DNA of 64,000 bases from positions 372,001 to 436,000 of the forward strand of contig JAFEMH010001234.1 in the NCBI GenBank assembly GCA_022495995.1, read 5' to 3'. This DNA is from Adenophora triphylla var. japonica (Eukaryota; Streptophyta; Magnoliopsida; Asterales; Campanulaceae). The notes beneath the pieces are model-generated. The model made no database searches and had not been told where the DNA came from. It worked only from the letters and a program-made list of their open reading frames with translations. Of this stretch, positions 34,718-46,141 are shown piece after piece (within the stretch, counting starts at the first letter, position 1; the number at the start of each line of letters is the position of its first letter). The position numbers were made by a program, and so were the translations under genes.

Positions 34718-36035
34718 GTGCATGTTGACATCCCAGCATTTGACCGTCTCGAGCTGTTCGTCATAGATGATGGCATCCTTCCCAGTCCAGCGGTGACTTC
34801 TTGGACAGCTCCTATTATCAAATACCTCCAAGATGATACAATCCCACATGAGGAGAAGAATGCTCGAGCGTTCAGGGTAAGATCATCAAAATATTTACTT
34901 ATTGATAACTTCTTGTTTAGGAGATCTGCTGCAGGTCACTACTTAAGGTGTCTAGAAGCAGACCACGCACAACAAGTTTTGAGAGAACTGCATGAAGAGC
35001 AGTGTGGAAATCATACTGGGGGTAGAAGCTTGTATACCAAGGCTCTAAATATGGGCTATTTCTGGCCTACTATGCGAAGAGATGTTGTAGAGTATGGCAA
35101 GAAGCGTGATTCCTGTCAAAGGCACGGCGACATCGTACATCAGCCAGCTGAATTGCTACATCCTATCTTGTCGCCATGGCCATTTATGATATGGGGAAAT
35201 TATATCGTAGGGAAGTTGCCCAGGGCTCCAGGAGGAAAGGTGTTTCTACTAGCCATGACAGACTATTTTTCCAGGTGGGTAGAAGCTGAGGCGTACGTGC
35301 AAGTCCGAGACAGAGAAGTAATCTCTTTCATAAAAAGAAACATATTCATCAGATTAGGGATACCTTCAAAGATAATATGTGATAATGGCTCACAATTTAT
35401 CAGTCGAAAAATGCAAGACTTGTTGACTAGATTGGGAGTCAAGATGGTGACATCTTCACATGTTCACCCTCAAGCAAACGGACAAGCAGAATCCAGCAAT
35501 AAGATTATCATAAGCAACCTAAAGAGAAGACTGGACCAAAATAAAGGGAGATGGGCAGAAGAGTTACCATTGGTTTTATGGGCTGATAGGACGACATCTA
35601 AGAATGCAACAGGTCAAACACCCTATTCTCTAGTATTTGGGGCTGAATCAGTCATCCCTGCAGAAGTTTTAGTACTTACGGCTAGATATGGTTTGTTGAC
35701 ACCTGAGCATAATAGTGACGTCTTAGCACATGATTTGGATACTGTGGACGAGCTAAGAGATATGGCTAAAATAAGGATGACAGCATATCAGTAAAGAGTG
35801 GCCAGGTCTTATAACAAGAATGTGAGGGTCAGAAGGTTTCAAGTAGGTGACTTAGTCCTATGAAAAGCATTTCAAAATACAAAGGAGCTCAATGCAGGCA
35901 AACTTACCCCAAAGTGGGAAGGCCCCTATTTGATTGATGCACATGCCGGAAAGGAAGCATATCGTTTGTCAACCTTGGATGGCCAAATGATCCCAAGAAG
36001 TTCGAATGCCATTCACCTTAAAAGGTACTACACTT
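34718..36035 (+). pseudogene. Tat integrase, catalytic and zinc residues lost
   Basis: The zinc domain reads HEEQCGNH and later KKRDSCQRHGD, where the first Cys of CxxC has become Arg. In the core the position usually read WGMDIVG is WGNYIVGKLP, so the first catalytic Asp is Tyr; the other two (CDNGSQF and GQAESSNK) remain. A stop at 35792-35794 and another near 35862 (VLxKAF) interrupt the C-terminal domain, which still ends recognisably with NAIHLKRYYT at 36035. It joins viral-type DNA ends to host DNA in active relatives; this copy cannot. Confidence 0.92.
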
Positions 36036-36915
36036 AGGCAATATTCTCCTAACCTCACCACAAGCCAGGTATGAACAATCCTTTATTAATCTTTTCATTT
36101 ATCAGATATGAATAATCCTTCATTCCTTTCTTTTCATTTTTATTTATAATTATTTCAAAATAAGATGTCACTAACACGACCTGCGGAGGGGCATCAACAT
36201 TGTTGACGCCCATCTCTAACATGTCTCTGTCTTGCAAGATGATGACATACAAGAATGGGGACATCCGAGTAATTAAAGCAAAGTTCCAACGAATTATCCT
36301 CCGATAGAGACTGGCCATCTCTTCTAAAGTAAAGGTACACAATCTCTTCTAAGGTTTAAAGAGTTAATTACCTCTTTCTAAAGAATGTTAGGTTGCCACA
36401 CCTTCGCCTGGAGCGCACGATATCTCTTTAATTGAGGTGTGGGATGGGCCCATATAAGTAAATTTATATAGCTTACCCATTTCCACTCAGTTAAATGATT
36501 GATCTTAAGTTTTATTCAAATTGGTTATGACATATACATGTCATCTTAAGATTCCTGCGATTTTGACAATTTTCATGTCACCTTATGAAATTAACATATG
36601 ATTATGTCATCATCCTTTGAAAATACATTAGCATTTGGTATCAAAGCATGACATGCATAGAAGTTATTAACAAAAGTTTTTATCTAAAAACTAAGACATT
36701 AAATACCACTAGACTACCATAAAACGTTTCCCAAATTCAGTTGGCCCGCACCAACATCCAAACAACATAAAACTAAAAGCAAAGTGTTGAACCAACCCAA
36801 CACTTGAAATAACTTGTCTTCGATCCTTATGGACCTATTATATACCAACAAAATAAAATTGTTTTTGGGTCACCACCAACAAATTCAACAAACAAATAAT
36901 TGTTTTTAAACATCC
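36036..36915. other. Spacer between Tat integrase and the antisense gene
   Basis: AT-rich sequence with no recognisable domain. A near-duplicate phrase (ATGAACAATCCTT/ATGAATAATCCTT) occurs at 36072 and 36109. The segment is the convergent 3' intergenic space between sense pol and the antisense gene. Confidence 0.6.
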
Positions 36916-37199
36916 TTACTTGGCTGCTGCCTTAGGTGTTTCTTTAGGAATCCCCTCTCCAGCCTCTATCTCTTCTCCTACAATTGCAACCTTGGGGCTG
37001 GATGACACCTCGCCTTCGTCCACTGGTTCACCTGTCAACTTAGATAGATTGGCGTCACTTTGGTTAAGTTACGAATCAAGGCTGCCAAGCATTTTCCGAA
37101 CAATATTTAAAGTACTTTCACTATTCCATTTTAACCAAGTAAGACACCATTATGTAGATAAAGTGTTCTACTTTAATCTAAGTTAAAGAGGGTTCACTT

Positions 37200-38383
37200 T
37201 GATTCTAGGTTGAATTTGATTTCCAAGCCTTGGGAAATGATTCAGAGACTGCAGGGCAGGGCACGACTCGTGCTCAGCCCCTGCACGACTGCCCTAGCTA
37301 TCACGACTAGTACCACGAGTGACCAAAGGGTGGCAAGACTCGTGCCCCTTGGCATGACTCGTGCCAAGGCCAAATTCAGACACCAGATTCAGCACATCAG
37401 CAGTAGGCCAAACTAAATAACATAAAACCCAATCCTCTGTTTCTAATATACCCAAAACAGGTACTAACATTACCAAAATGATACCATCTATTGAATACTC
37501 CTTTTTCTACATATCTAAGGCATTAAACTCATATTACAACCATTGTTACTCAAGAACAAGGCCAATTGATCCATGCAACAACCTATATTCATTCCTTCAA
37601 CACTAAATTCACATTTGCTACTATCCTTTACATTTATTCACCAAGACAATCACCAATTAACTTTCAACTTCTTCCATTACCAATTCAATTCAAGGAAACA
37701 TATTCCAAAAATTCCCAAAACAATTTAGGCTACATCAAAAACAACAATAATCATAATATGAACAAATTTTTGGAAGAAAGTCATAATAACTTACTAAATA
37801 ATGCGAAATTGAATATTTATTTTTCCGGCTCTAAACGATCCCCTCGCCACCACGAACAAGAATACGCGATTTGCTTTGAAAACGGAAAGGTATTGAAGGG
37901 TGTAGAATTTATGGAAGAAAGGTTAGTGTTTGGTTCTCTATGGATGATTTGAGAAGAAAGAATACTAAGCATATTATAAATGAGGTTTCTAAATCTATTT
38001 CCCATGGATATTTATGAGAGGTTTCAATAAAGCTCCTCCATAGATTGAGGAATAGCAACTAACACCTCAACTATCAACCTTTACAACTAAGAACCTCACA
38101 ACTTTTATAAACTCAATACTTTAAAAATTTAAATATTATAAAAGCACTACACACTTTATTTTATTTTTTCATTTAAACCCTTTATCATTAATTTTAATTC
38201 ATTTTCACCCTACATTCACATAAGTTAGTTAATGATCAACCTAACTTCACATAATCCATCCAAGCATAGAAATAAACACATAAAGCAAACTAATAACATA
38301 AAATGCACAAAATGAAATATTACCACCCGAACCTCACGTGCTCAACGTGTGATAAAATAGTGCAAAATATTAGGTTCGTGACA
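37200..38383 (-). repeat. Isolated LTR of the Tekay-like family
   Basis: From about 37461 it matches 1-916 nearly base for base and ends with GTTCGTGACA at 38383. The part before 37461 has CG-containing near-palindromes (GCACGACTCGTGC at 37261-37273, GGCATGACTCGTGCC at 37351-37365) and belongs to LTR sequence that lies beyond the left window edge in the other copy. No internal Tekay sequence follows, so it is a solo or truncated LTR. The expected 5-bp duplication of GGCAT (38384-38388) was not found at the left, so the left end is approximate and may be deleted. Confidence 0.75.
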
Positions 38384-38704
38384 GGCATACTCCTTGCTAA
38401 TGTTCCAATCTTGGGATTTCCCCGCTAAATGATCCTTCATCATCTGTATTTTGATCTGTATCACAGTCTTTACAGCAGCGATCTTGCAGAAGATCCTTAC
38501 ATCATCAACTTCCTTAAGATGATCCTCTTCAATCTTAGCAAGATTGTCCAGCAGCCCCTTCAAATCCTTTGCTTGATCATCAAATTTTTTCTCCCATATA
38601 GCGGACTATTTCTTGGCCAGGGTTATATCTGCTCTTAATTTGTTTTTTGTACTCTCAATATCGTTGGCCCACTCTTCCTTCTGATTTTCCAAATATCCCA
38701 TTAC

Positions 38705-38821
38705 CTGTAGAGATAGTGACAGTAAAATACCAAAAAAACCCTATGACAAAGCTATAATACAACCAAAGGTGAATAGCAATATCTTACCCCAAACACAAAG
38801 CTCATATACTTTTTTTTTTAC
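38705..38821 (-). other. Intron 3 of the antisense gene
   Basis: Donor GCCGAG|GTAAAAAA and acceptor ATCTCTACAG|GTAATG, 117 bases, phase 0 on both sides, joining VAE to VMGYLEN. A stronger-looking donor GGG|GTAAG lies 32 bases further in but would break the frame. Confidence 0.7.
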
Positions 38822-39045
38822 CTCGGCAACTGACAAACCATCAAATGTATCCACAATTTCGATCACCTCCTCTTGGGCAGCCTTTCTTTTCTTCACCCTT
38901 GATCCAATTCCCACACTCTCTACCTTTTCAGCAGCCTTTTTTGGAGCAACAGGAGGCCTTGTCCCCACCTTAGGAGGGGAACCTCCAATCAAAGCATTAA
39001 GATCATCCAGATCAAAGTCTGAGCCCGAAGTAACTGGTTTGGAGA

Positions 39046-39114
39046 CTGTACCAAATAAGCAGAATGTCAAGAAAAAGTATGCACAGACTAAAATTAGGGT
39101 AAAAGCATGTTTAC
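39046..39114 (-). other. Intron 2 of the antisense gene
   Basis: Donor CCACAG|GTAAACATG and acceptor TTTGGTACAG|TCTCC, 69 bases, phase 1 on both sides (Ser-Thr-Val-Ser-Lys across the join). The intron is T-rich before its acceptor. It is a multiple of three without a stop, so unspliced reading also stays open. Confidence 0.75.
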
Positions 39115-39279
39115 CTGTGGACATGTTGACAGATGGAGACGCCTTATCTTCTTCCTGAGCAACGAAAGGCGTTTCAACCAGGCCTCTAGGTGACCTCTTG
39201 TATAGGGGCAATTCGAAAAATTCCTCAATCTTTGCCAATGTGTCTTCCTCCGGTGGAAAAAGCTCTCCCCAGTCAATAT

Positions 39280-39355
39280 CTGCAACAGAATAGAGAAAAT
39301 TACGATTTCAGTCTAACTCAGAATAGAGAAAATCACAAGTCAAAAATCAAAATAC
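39280..39355 (-). other. Intron 1 of the antisense gene
   Basis: Donor GAG|GTATTTTG and acceptor CTGTTGCAG|ATATTG on the minus strand, 76 bases. With these sites the downstream frame is off by one relative to the coding exon 2 frame (DIDWGELFPPEEDT), so either one base was lost or gained in exon 1 or the site differs slightly. Confidence 0.6.
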
Positions 39356-40254
39356 CTCCCCTATTCCATCTGCTAGGTATTTTGTCTCCTCCTTCAATTG
39401 ATTCTCTCCAACAAATAAAAATCTACCCTTCCATCCTCTGTTGTTCGAAGATGTCGTCGTCATTAAGTGATTTCTGCCTGAACTTTTCTTAAAGAGATAC
39501 CGTTTTGACCCAAATGGCTGGAAATCATACGAATAGGCTATCTCACTAAGCTCTAGGTTTAAGCCATTTTCCCTATTAACCTTTATAACAAAAGAAAAAA
39601 TCCTCCACGCCATTGACATTAACTGGGCGTAAGCAAGCTGTGTCCTTTGGAAAAATTCGGTAACTAGAGAAGGAAAAGGGAAGCTAAACCATAAGAGAAA
39701 AGGATATTCTAGGAAGCAAACCCATTTTGGGGAAACTATGTCAGACCTAAGATTGACAAGGAAGGGGTGGAAGATAGCACCTTCTGGAAAGCAGCATTGG
39801 CGTTTCAACGACTCGATTTGGGTGTCGTTAAACACACATATCTCTTCGTCAGGCTTAGAGAGCAGGTTTTCACATTCGAAATCACCAAAGTCGACATCTA
39901 TGGGTTCTTTGGGAACAGGCGCACCTTTCACCTTTGAGGAACTCCACGTGGTCTTACCCATGGTAACAACAAACGAGAATCGAAAACTATGAAAGCAAGA
40001 GAGAGAAAGAACGAAGAAATTACCTTCCAAAGGATGCCGTCGTGAAGAGAAGTGAATGGAAGGGTTTGGAAGCTTTTTAATTAGCAAGGCAGTTATTAAA
40101 CAAAAGAAACCTTTTTTTTCCAAAACCTCTTTTTCAAATTAAACTCCCCAACCGTTCAATAACTCCTCCACATTAAATGCGGTTGTCAAATTATGGCAGG
40201 TGCCAGTTGTTATTTTGAAAAATATTTACCCCTTCAAATTTCGTGAGAGGCAAA

Positions 40255-40271
40255 TATTTTTGGGGACAAAT
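40255..40271 (+). other. Polypurine tract region of the outer Tat element
   Basis: TTTTTGGGGACAAAT immediately before TGTTATGGGC resembles the G-rich tract preceding the 3' LTR of Tat elements. Confidence 0.6.
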
Positions 40272-40850
40272 TGTTATGGGCATTTACAGCATGTTGACAT
40301 CCTCAGTTGATTCCTGCATGTCGACATCCTATCCCACTGTAAGTATTGTATAATATTTACTATATTTATCTGATTATTTCTATTCGTATTTTTTCAGTGA
40401 ATAAAAGGAAATAAATACGGAGATATTTTTCAGCATATAAGACTCTTCCTTCAACGCCAAGGAGACCAAGTCAAGGGACGTTGAGAGGATAAGAAGACAT
40501 GCCGAGATTTTAGGAACTTTGTTATTATCCTGATTGATATTTATTATTTATAGGGGACATGGAGATGAACACACACATACACACGATCACCCTACGCATA
40601 CACTGCTTGTAATCCCTCCATCGTCTTTCAGCTTGTAATCTCGATATTCATAGTGAAACTTTTAAGGTTGGAGACCTAACTCCCGGTGTTTTTTTCGAAA
40701 AGATTGTCATCTCTAAGGTTTTCCTCGTTAACAAAATTCTTATGTCCATCTTTATTTCCATGCATCCGTTTGTTTCATTTGATCAAATTCCAAAGTCCTC
40801 TTCTTATTATTAAATTCAAACACTTTCATAGTCAAGATTCTTCATTATTG
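40272..40850 (+). repeat. 3' LTR of the outer Tat element (right end approximate)
   Basis: Begins TGTTATGGGCATTTACAGC after the purine tract. The middle holds GGAGACCTAACTCCCGGTG and GGTTTTCCTCGTTAACAAAATTCTT, which resemble the R/U5 part of Tat LTRs. No partner LTR is in the window, so the right boundary (between about 40690 and 40900) is a guess. Confidence 0.55.
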
Positions 40851-42300
40851 TTTTTTCTACCAAAACATATACAACGTCTCTCGTCAAAGAAGAGAACGGA
40901 AATGAAGGTAAATGGACCAAATCGAAAAAGAAAGAAAAGAATTAATTAAGCATCTAAGTGGTCGAGTAGTATAATCATCTTCGATCCATATTTCAGAAAG
41001 AAGGAAATTCTCGGCATCGTTAATTTCATTATTGGATCTTACTAACAAAGGACGGGGAGACGACAATTTTTCAGCAAAATATACTCAAAAGTTATATGCG
41101 GAATTCCTAGTAAAGTTAAATGATGTAGTTTTTTAATAATTTTACTTTTGGTAAAATGGTTTTTAAAAAACTAATGACTCATATAATAAAATAAATAATA
41201 CATAATGCAACACACTTATTTTTTTAAAAGAATGCAACAAACATATTGATGACAACGTATTACAACAAACATTTTCTGACATTTTGATAAATAAAAATTA
41301 CTTTTCCATTTAGGTTTAAGATTTTTAGTTGAATTGCTCTATTGTACAACACTTTTTTTTTTATTGATTAGAAAAATGTGTTTTTAAAATGTGCGATGAT
41401 ATAACCAGAAAAGTTTTATAAAACTTGCAGTGACATTTTTTTAAATAATTGAAACCTCTCAACACTCCTGGACACTATTTGATATGTTGTGCATTTGTGG
41501 TTATTAGGTGTCGAAAGGTATGCTAATTGTGATGCATGCGATCAAACGACCAAATAAACTCAACTAAATATCTCATAAACCTTTAATAATGATATTCAAA
41601 CCTTAGTTTTCTTTTTACCTTATTCAAATGTGCTTGTTGATTAGTATATATAAGTTTTTGCTATTAATATCCAGAAACATTTAAAATTGATATACATAAG
41701 ATTTGTTGGTTTTGATCTTTTAAAAATGTGTTTGTTAATTTATATCTAGAAGCTTTTGCTAATAATATCCAGAAAACTTTAAAATATATAGCTAGAAGGT
41801 TTGTTAGCCATTACCTTATCAAATCAAATGTACTTGTTAATTTATATCAAAAAACCTTTAATGTTGATATATAGAAGGTTGTTGGTCATGGACTTAGCTA
41901 TTACCATGTTCAAATGTGATTGTTAATTTATATCCAGTTGTAGTGTTTTAAGAGCAATTTTAGTGTTTTTGACGGTCAGTTGTGTGGTTTTCAATTTTCA
42001 GTGCACACAAAGTTTCATTTAGTTACAAAATTGTTATCGCGCATTTAAAAACATATTTATCCTAATAAATATGATTTTATTTCCAAATTTTGGCTATTTA
42101 ATTTGACTTTGAAAGCTTATTAAGTTGCATTTTTTTCCTTTTGCAATTCTATAAATTTTATGTGGATAAGTTTATCCAAAATACTAATCTTATTTTGTCA
42201 TTTATGAAATAAAGCAAACTAAAAACATTAAATTAAGGCGAAACAAAGAGAAAAATAGAATCGTAAATTGGGTCAAAGAGAGTAAAATTATTTCATATCA
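40851..42300. other. AT-rich sequence without recognisable genes
   Basis: No coding region or element end identified. At about 41620-41950 three to four degenerate units of roughly 90-110 bp share phrases such as TTGTTAATTTATATC(C)AGAAG, TTTTGCTAATAATATCCAGAAA and AAGGTTTGTTG, an old tandem or dispersed duplication. Confidence 0.5.
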
Positions 42301-42410
42301 ACCGGATGTTATCTACTCAGGGGGAGCTGAAGATAAGGAGTATAAGGTTCATAAAGCTTAGCAGTACAAGTAGTGAACCCTAGGATGACTTAGTCTTCAA
42401 CAAACAAGAA

Positions 42411-42775
42411 GGTGGAGCTAAAAATGGAGAATTTATCTCATGGTTGATTTTCTGGTTAGTTTGAGTAGGCTTCAAGTTCTAGGAGCCTATAATTAGTGCA
42501 AGGACTCGACATCATCATTCACCCAATTCAAAAGTTGAGATTTGCACAAGTCAAGAACACGGCTCTTCAGTGTTGTCCCATGTGTTGGCAACACACTGTC
42601 CAACACCAGTGAGTTATCACATATAACTTTCATTCTCCGAGTGTTTTTGAGTGTTAGATATGTTGTTCTTATAAAGAGTGTGTTCTGGAATAGTTTTTCC
42701 CCTATGCTATTGATTGAAAATTATTAGGAAACTTTTGACCTTGTATCAAAAGCTTATTATTAAGAAAGGTCTTGC
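42411..42775 (+). repeat. Direct repeat copy 1, probable 5' LTR piece of a non-autonomous LTR element
   Basis: AAAAATGGAGAATTTATCTC through AGAAAGGTCTTGCCC matches 50548-50908 with small differences. It precedes the pseudogene at 42772 in the same orientation. I read it as part of the 5' LTR of an element whose 3' LTR starts at 44352; the match stops at GCCC, where the second copy is interrupted by a CACTA element, so the joint here may be a deletion. Confidence 0.6.
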
Positions 42776-44053
42776 CCTCCTGGCACCCCTCAAGTGTTGT
42801 TACTGTTGAGACAACACCAGCCACAGCACATGCTACAACAACAACAATAGCACAAGAAACCACACCTTACACCATACCCATAGAAATACCTGAGGTATCT
42901 CCTACTCCTTCTCCGGACATTAGAACTGAACATATGTCTTTTGGCTTTTATGAAATTCCCTTTTTATTTGAAGAATTTTATAGTGAATCAAATTTGGACA
43001 AATGGGTCCAAGATTCAGAAAAAAGGATCCTCAATGAGAGAAATATTGATGTGATCAAGTTCAAAAGCTTTGGGATTTATCAATTTTTGGAGGTAGGAAC
43101 TTTTTGCAAATAGTTACTAAGGTTTCAATATATGTTGAGAGTGTGGTGAGGAATTTCTATGCCCATTTGTGTGAGGACATAGATGATAGAAATACCCCCC
43201 GTTATAGGAAAATCTTTGTGAGGGGAACCATTTTTTATTTCAATCCTTAGGGGATTAATAGGGCCTACGGTCTTCCTAATGTTGATGATGAGAGTGTGAC
43301 TATTGAGCCTAATACCTTGTCTAGCTATCTCACGAGTGGGAGGATGGCTGTGTGGAGTGATCATTTTAGAGCAGCCCACCTCACTTCTCTATTTTGTGTT
43401 CTTCACAAGCTTTGCATAACCAAATGGCTTACAACCGCCAATGAGAACACTATTACTCTAGAACAAGCTACATTGCTATATAAGTTGGGGAATAAACAGA
43501 GAGTGAACTTTGGGAGAGTGGTGTTTACCCACTTGGCTGCTTGGGCAAAGAAAAAGAAAGCCTCCACATATCTTTTCCCATTCCTCATCTTCAATGTTCT
43601 AACCTTCCAATCCCTAACCCTATGAAATGCTGATTACTATACAGAGAGCCCTGTTTATTATAAGATCAGCAAGTATTTCATTGAGGGAGATAGGCACATA
43701 GATCTCCGTTGGGTTCCAGCCATTTTTGCACAGCCTACTGTTTCTCCAGCTCCAAGTGTTGCCCCAAGTGTTGTGCCAAGTGAAGGTAACACTCAAGGCA
43801 ATACTCCACCAATTATGGTTGATGCTTCTGTTGTACTCAATTTTTTTCATAGGCAAATAAAGCACATAGATTTTTTGATGCAAGGGTGGCTGGAGATGCG
43901 AGCAGATATGGAACAGATGGTAGATTTGATTTCTTCCAAAATAGGGGGAGATCAAAGACATGATGTTGATGCGTCTACCGAAGCTGATCCAAGGGCTAAG
44001 GGAAATGAAGGAGGAATTGAAAGACCAAGGGTTGTTCCAACCCCTGAAGATTG
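42772..44053 (+). pseudogene. 'Putative plant transposon protein' domain pseudogene
   Basis: Three consecutive frames make up one broken protein: a Thr/Pro-rich start (TPATAHATTTTIAQETTPYT), then FYSESNLDKWVQDSEKRILN, FYAHLCEDIDDRNTPRYRKI with VRGTIFYFNP, and KWLTTANENTITLEQATLLY. The end has PSVAPSVVPSEGNTQGNTPP, a hydrophobic segment and a charged tail ending at 44053. The FYA.L....VRG....F motif order is that of the plant domain annotated 'putative plant transposon protein', found in gag-like ORFs of non-autonomous LTR elements. Breaks lie near 43110, 43250 (stop) and 43622 (stop). Role unknown; probably gag-position. Confidence 0.7.
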
Positions 44054-44337
44054 ATGGTTAAATGTTTCTTGAATGTTCGTGGTTATCTTGAAAAAAATAA
44101 TTATTTATTGGTTTGTTGTTTAAACAATTGCTGCTTTAATTAGTTTGAAATGGCTATTCTGTTGAATACTTTTAAATTTTGTGATTTTTAGTGGTTAGTT
44201 TATAATAATCTTGTTTGGTTGTTTTAAATCTTTGATTAAGGGGGAGTTTAATATTATGGGAAGATTTTTTTTTTTGATTACTTGACTAACATTCTATGCA
44301 GGAATATCACTTTGTATTTTGTGAAGAAATGTGTAAC

Positions 44338-44460
44338 TAAAGGGGAGATTGTAAGTGTTACACCAGTGTTTCCTTTGGTGTTGTCTCTAGTGTTGCTACA
44401 CTAGTGTTGACACTGGTATTGCCTCATGTGTTGCCATTGTGTTGGCAGTTCAAATTATGG
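44338..44460 (+). repeat. Polypurine tract and start of the 3' LTR of the non-autonomous element
   Basis: AAAGGGGAGATTG followed by TGTAAGTGTTACACC is the layout of a polypurine tract with LTR start. The LTR is rich in GTGTTG(C/A)CA-type phrases, as is the repeat at 42590 and 50700. It breaks off near 44460 where sequence of a copia LTR begins. Confidence 0.6.
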
Positions 44461-44464
44461 ATAA

Positions 44465-46124
44465 TTACTACATATTTTTCATAAATTACAAAGTGATAAT
44501 TATTAATTATTTATCTGCTATTAGTTTGTTTGATTTGTGGTTGAACAGGTCATAGAAATGATGCTAGGCGTGATTTATGCTGGTGTAATTCCCTAGGCTA
44601 ATAGTTATTTTGACTCATAACTAATACCGTTATGTAATCGTCTTTACCATTTATAATAGAGAATATTTATCTTGAGTATTATATGTTTACATATTTGTTA
44701 TAATATTCTGTGTCCCTAGTTATTATGAATAACTAGTATAAGTTGGTAATGGATAATCATAGAGATGATTATATGTATGGGAATGCACATTACGCTTATG
44801 GGTACTTGTTAGAGAACAAGGTACTAGACTGACCCATCTATGAGATTTATGATATGGTCTATGGTTATATATGTCATGATTAAATCTCATTATAGTCGTG
44901 TCATTGGAATCCTTAATACCTGAGATTATCATCATCTTTCACATGATGAACGTTGTGTTTGACGTAGTCTAACACTATCTTTAATAGGATAACAATAAGG
45001 GCTATGTTGGCACGATTTGACTCATGTAGGGAAGAATGATAAGTCATGATAGGATTTGTCCCTCGTAATTAGAGATGTCTGCTTGGGCCCCTCGATGAAT
45101 TGTGTTGATGAAATGTATGGCCACACTCAAGAGATTTGATAGAGATCAAATGAACTTGGATTATCAACATATTCAGAATCGAGAAAGCATTGAACAATAT
45201 AAGTTGACGTGGACCATGACTTATGTTCAATATGACATCGTGTGACAAAGGGATTGTGACATTGATCTATTAAGGAATCAAGCTTTGATGTTATATTTAA
45301 TTGGGTGGACATAATCTCTTGTTAGAGACCACTTATGTCTTGTGAGATTGATGTTTCAACTCACTACCAACCTAAAATATAATTCATAAAGGGTCACACA
45401 CAAAGAACGGATTGAAAATGGCTCAAAAATGGAATTGGAGAGGGGGAGATCACGCGCCCTGTGAGGGGGAGATCGCGCCCAGCTTCTGGTATAAAGGGGA
45501 GACCACGCGTATGGGAGGGGGCGATCACGCCTTTTCTATGGACTAAAGGGGTGATCTCGCACCCTGAAGGGGGCGATCGCGCCCTACCCCTGGTCCAGCT
45601 CCGTTTTGGCTTTGGATTAGGGTTTTTCTCCCTAAACTTTAGGGATATTTATAAATTATAAATAGCCCATTTTGTCTCAGCCAAGACACACGAATTTTAG
45701 GGCTTGAGAAATACAAATCTCTTAATTTTGATTACGATTTAAAGATCAAAACACCCGAGATTCAATTTCATATCATCCATAGATTGTTGAAAAGAGTTTC
45801 AACAATCGAGGATCATCTAGCAATCCAACAAGATTCGATCTTGGTTCGTTCGCGTGTGGATTACCGATAGAGGGTGATTGCTTTATCACCTAAAGCTTGA
45901 AGGCCTAGCGTTGTTGATTCATCACAAGGAAGAACAAGGTAGAAGATCAAAGTTTTGTTTACGATTCAAATCTGAATTACTATTCGTGTACGAAAGACAA
46001 ACTCGCAACAAAGGTTAGTAAATCTATATTCATAGTTTAATCTCTTCATGTTAGACGGATTCATGGCTAGGGTTTTGTGAATTATATAAATCTTCCGCTG
46101 CGTATGTAACCCCAAAACCCAACA
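44465..46124 (+). repeat. 5' LTR of a Ty1/copia element (left end approximate)
   Basis: The right end is clear: CCCCAAAACCCAACA abuts a primer site at 46126. A TATA-type sequence TTATAAATAGCCC lies at about 45657-45669. Upstream of it, 45441-45592 carries six variants of GGGG(A/C)GATC(A/G)CGCGCC. The left boundary was not resolved; TGATAATTATTAATT near 44494 is one candidate. Confidence 0.65.
45657..45669 (+). promoter_or_regulatory. Probable TATA box in the copia LTR
   Basis: TTATAAATAGCCC, preceded 65-215 bases upstream by six GC-rich GATC(A/G)CGC repeats. Position in the LTR fits a U3 promoter with the transcript start near 45690. Confidence 0.5.
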
Positions 46125-46125
46125 G

Positions 46126-46141
46126 TGGTATCAAAGCCGCA
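46126..46141 (+). other. Primer binding site of the copia element, initiator-Met type
   Basis: TGGTATCAAAGCC follows the LTR end after one base. It differs from the consensus TGGTATCAGAGC by one base and is typical of Ty1/copia elements. Confidence 0.8.

Larger units (their letters stand above)
36916..39961 (-). pseudogene. Spliced antisense gene of the outer Tat element ('putative gypsy-type transposase' family)
   Basis: On the strand opposite to pol, a gene starts at 39961 (MGKTTWSSSKVKG) and ends at a stop at 36916-36918 (ETPKAAAK). Exon 1 (39961-39356) has FHPFLVNLRSDIVSPKWVCF, LAYAQLMSMAWRIFSFVI and SNNRGWKGRFLFV, the pattern of the plant family named 'transposase (putative), gypsy type'. 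Exon 2 is 39279-39115, exon 3 39045-38822 (basic, nuclear-type KKRKAAQEE) and exon 4 from 38704 is coiled coil (LENQKEEWANDIESTKNKLR). Introns are GT-AG; introns 2 and 3 keep phase exactly. A stop in exon 4 near 38610, a one-base frame problem at intron 1, a stop near 37070 and a Tekay-family LTR at about 37200-38383 break it. Function unknown. Confidence 0.75.
5848..40850 (+). mobile_element. Outer Tat-type Ty3/gypsy element, 5' part missing, nested insertions inside
   Basis: Segments of one plus-strand Tat element can be followed across the nest: gag end and protease (5848-6645), RT (6694-7200 and 33309-33704), RNase H (33714-34702), integrase (34718-36035), an antisense gene (36916-39961) and a 3' LTR (from about 40272). 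A 26-kb Athila-like element splits its RT, and a Tekay-family LTR splits its antisense gene. The 5' LTR, PBS and most of gag are not in the window, apparently displaced or deleted with the Tekay insertion at the left. RT and integrase active sites are mutated, so this copy is dead. The right limit is approximate. Confidence 0.85.

Noticed and set aside
40884..42727. Short open frames in the AT-rich segment
   Set aside because: No domain, no codon pattern and no partner sequence; consistent with chance.
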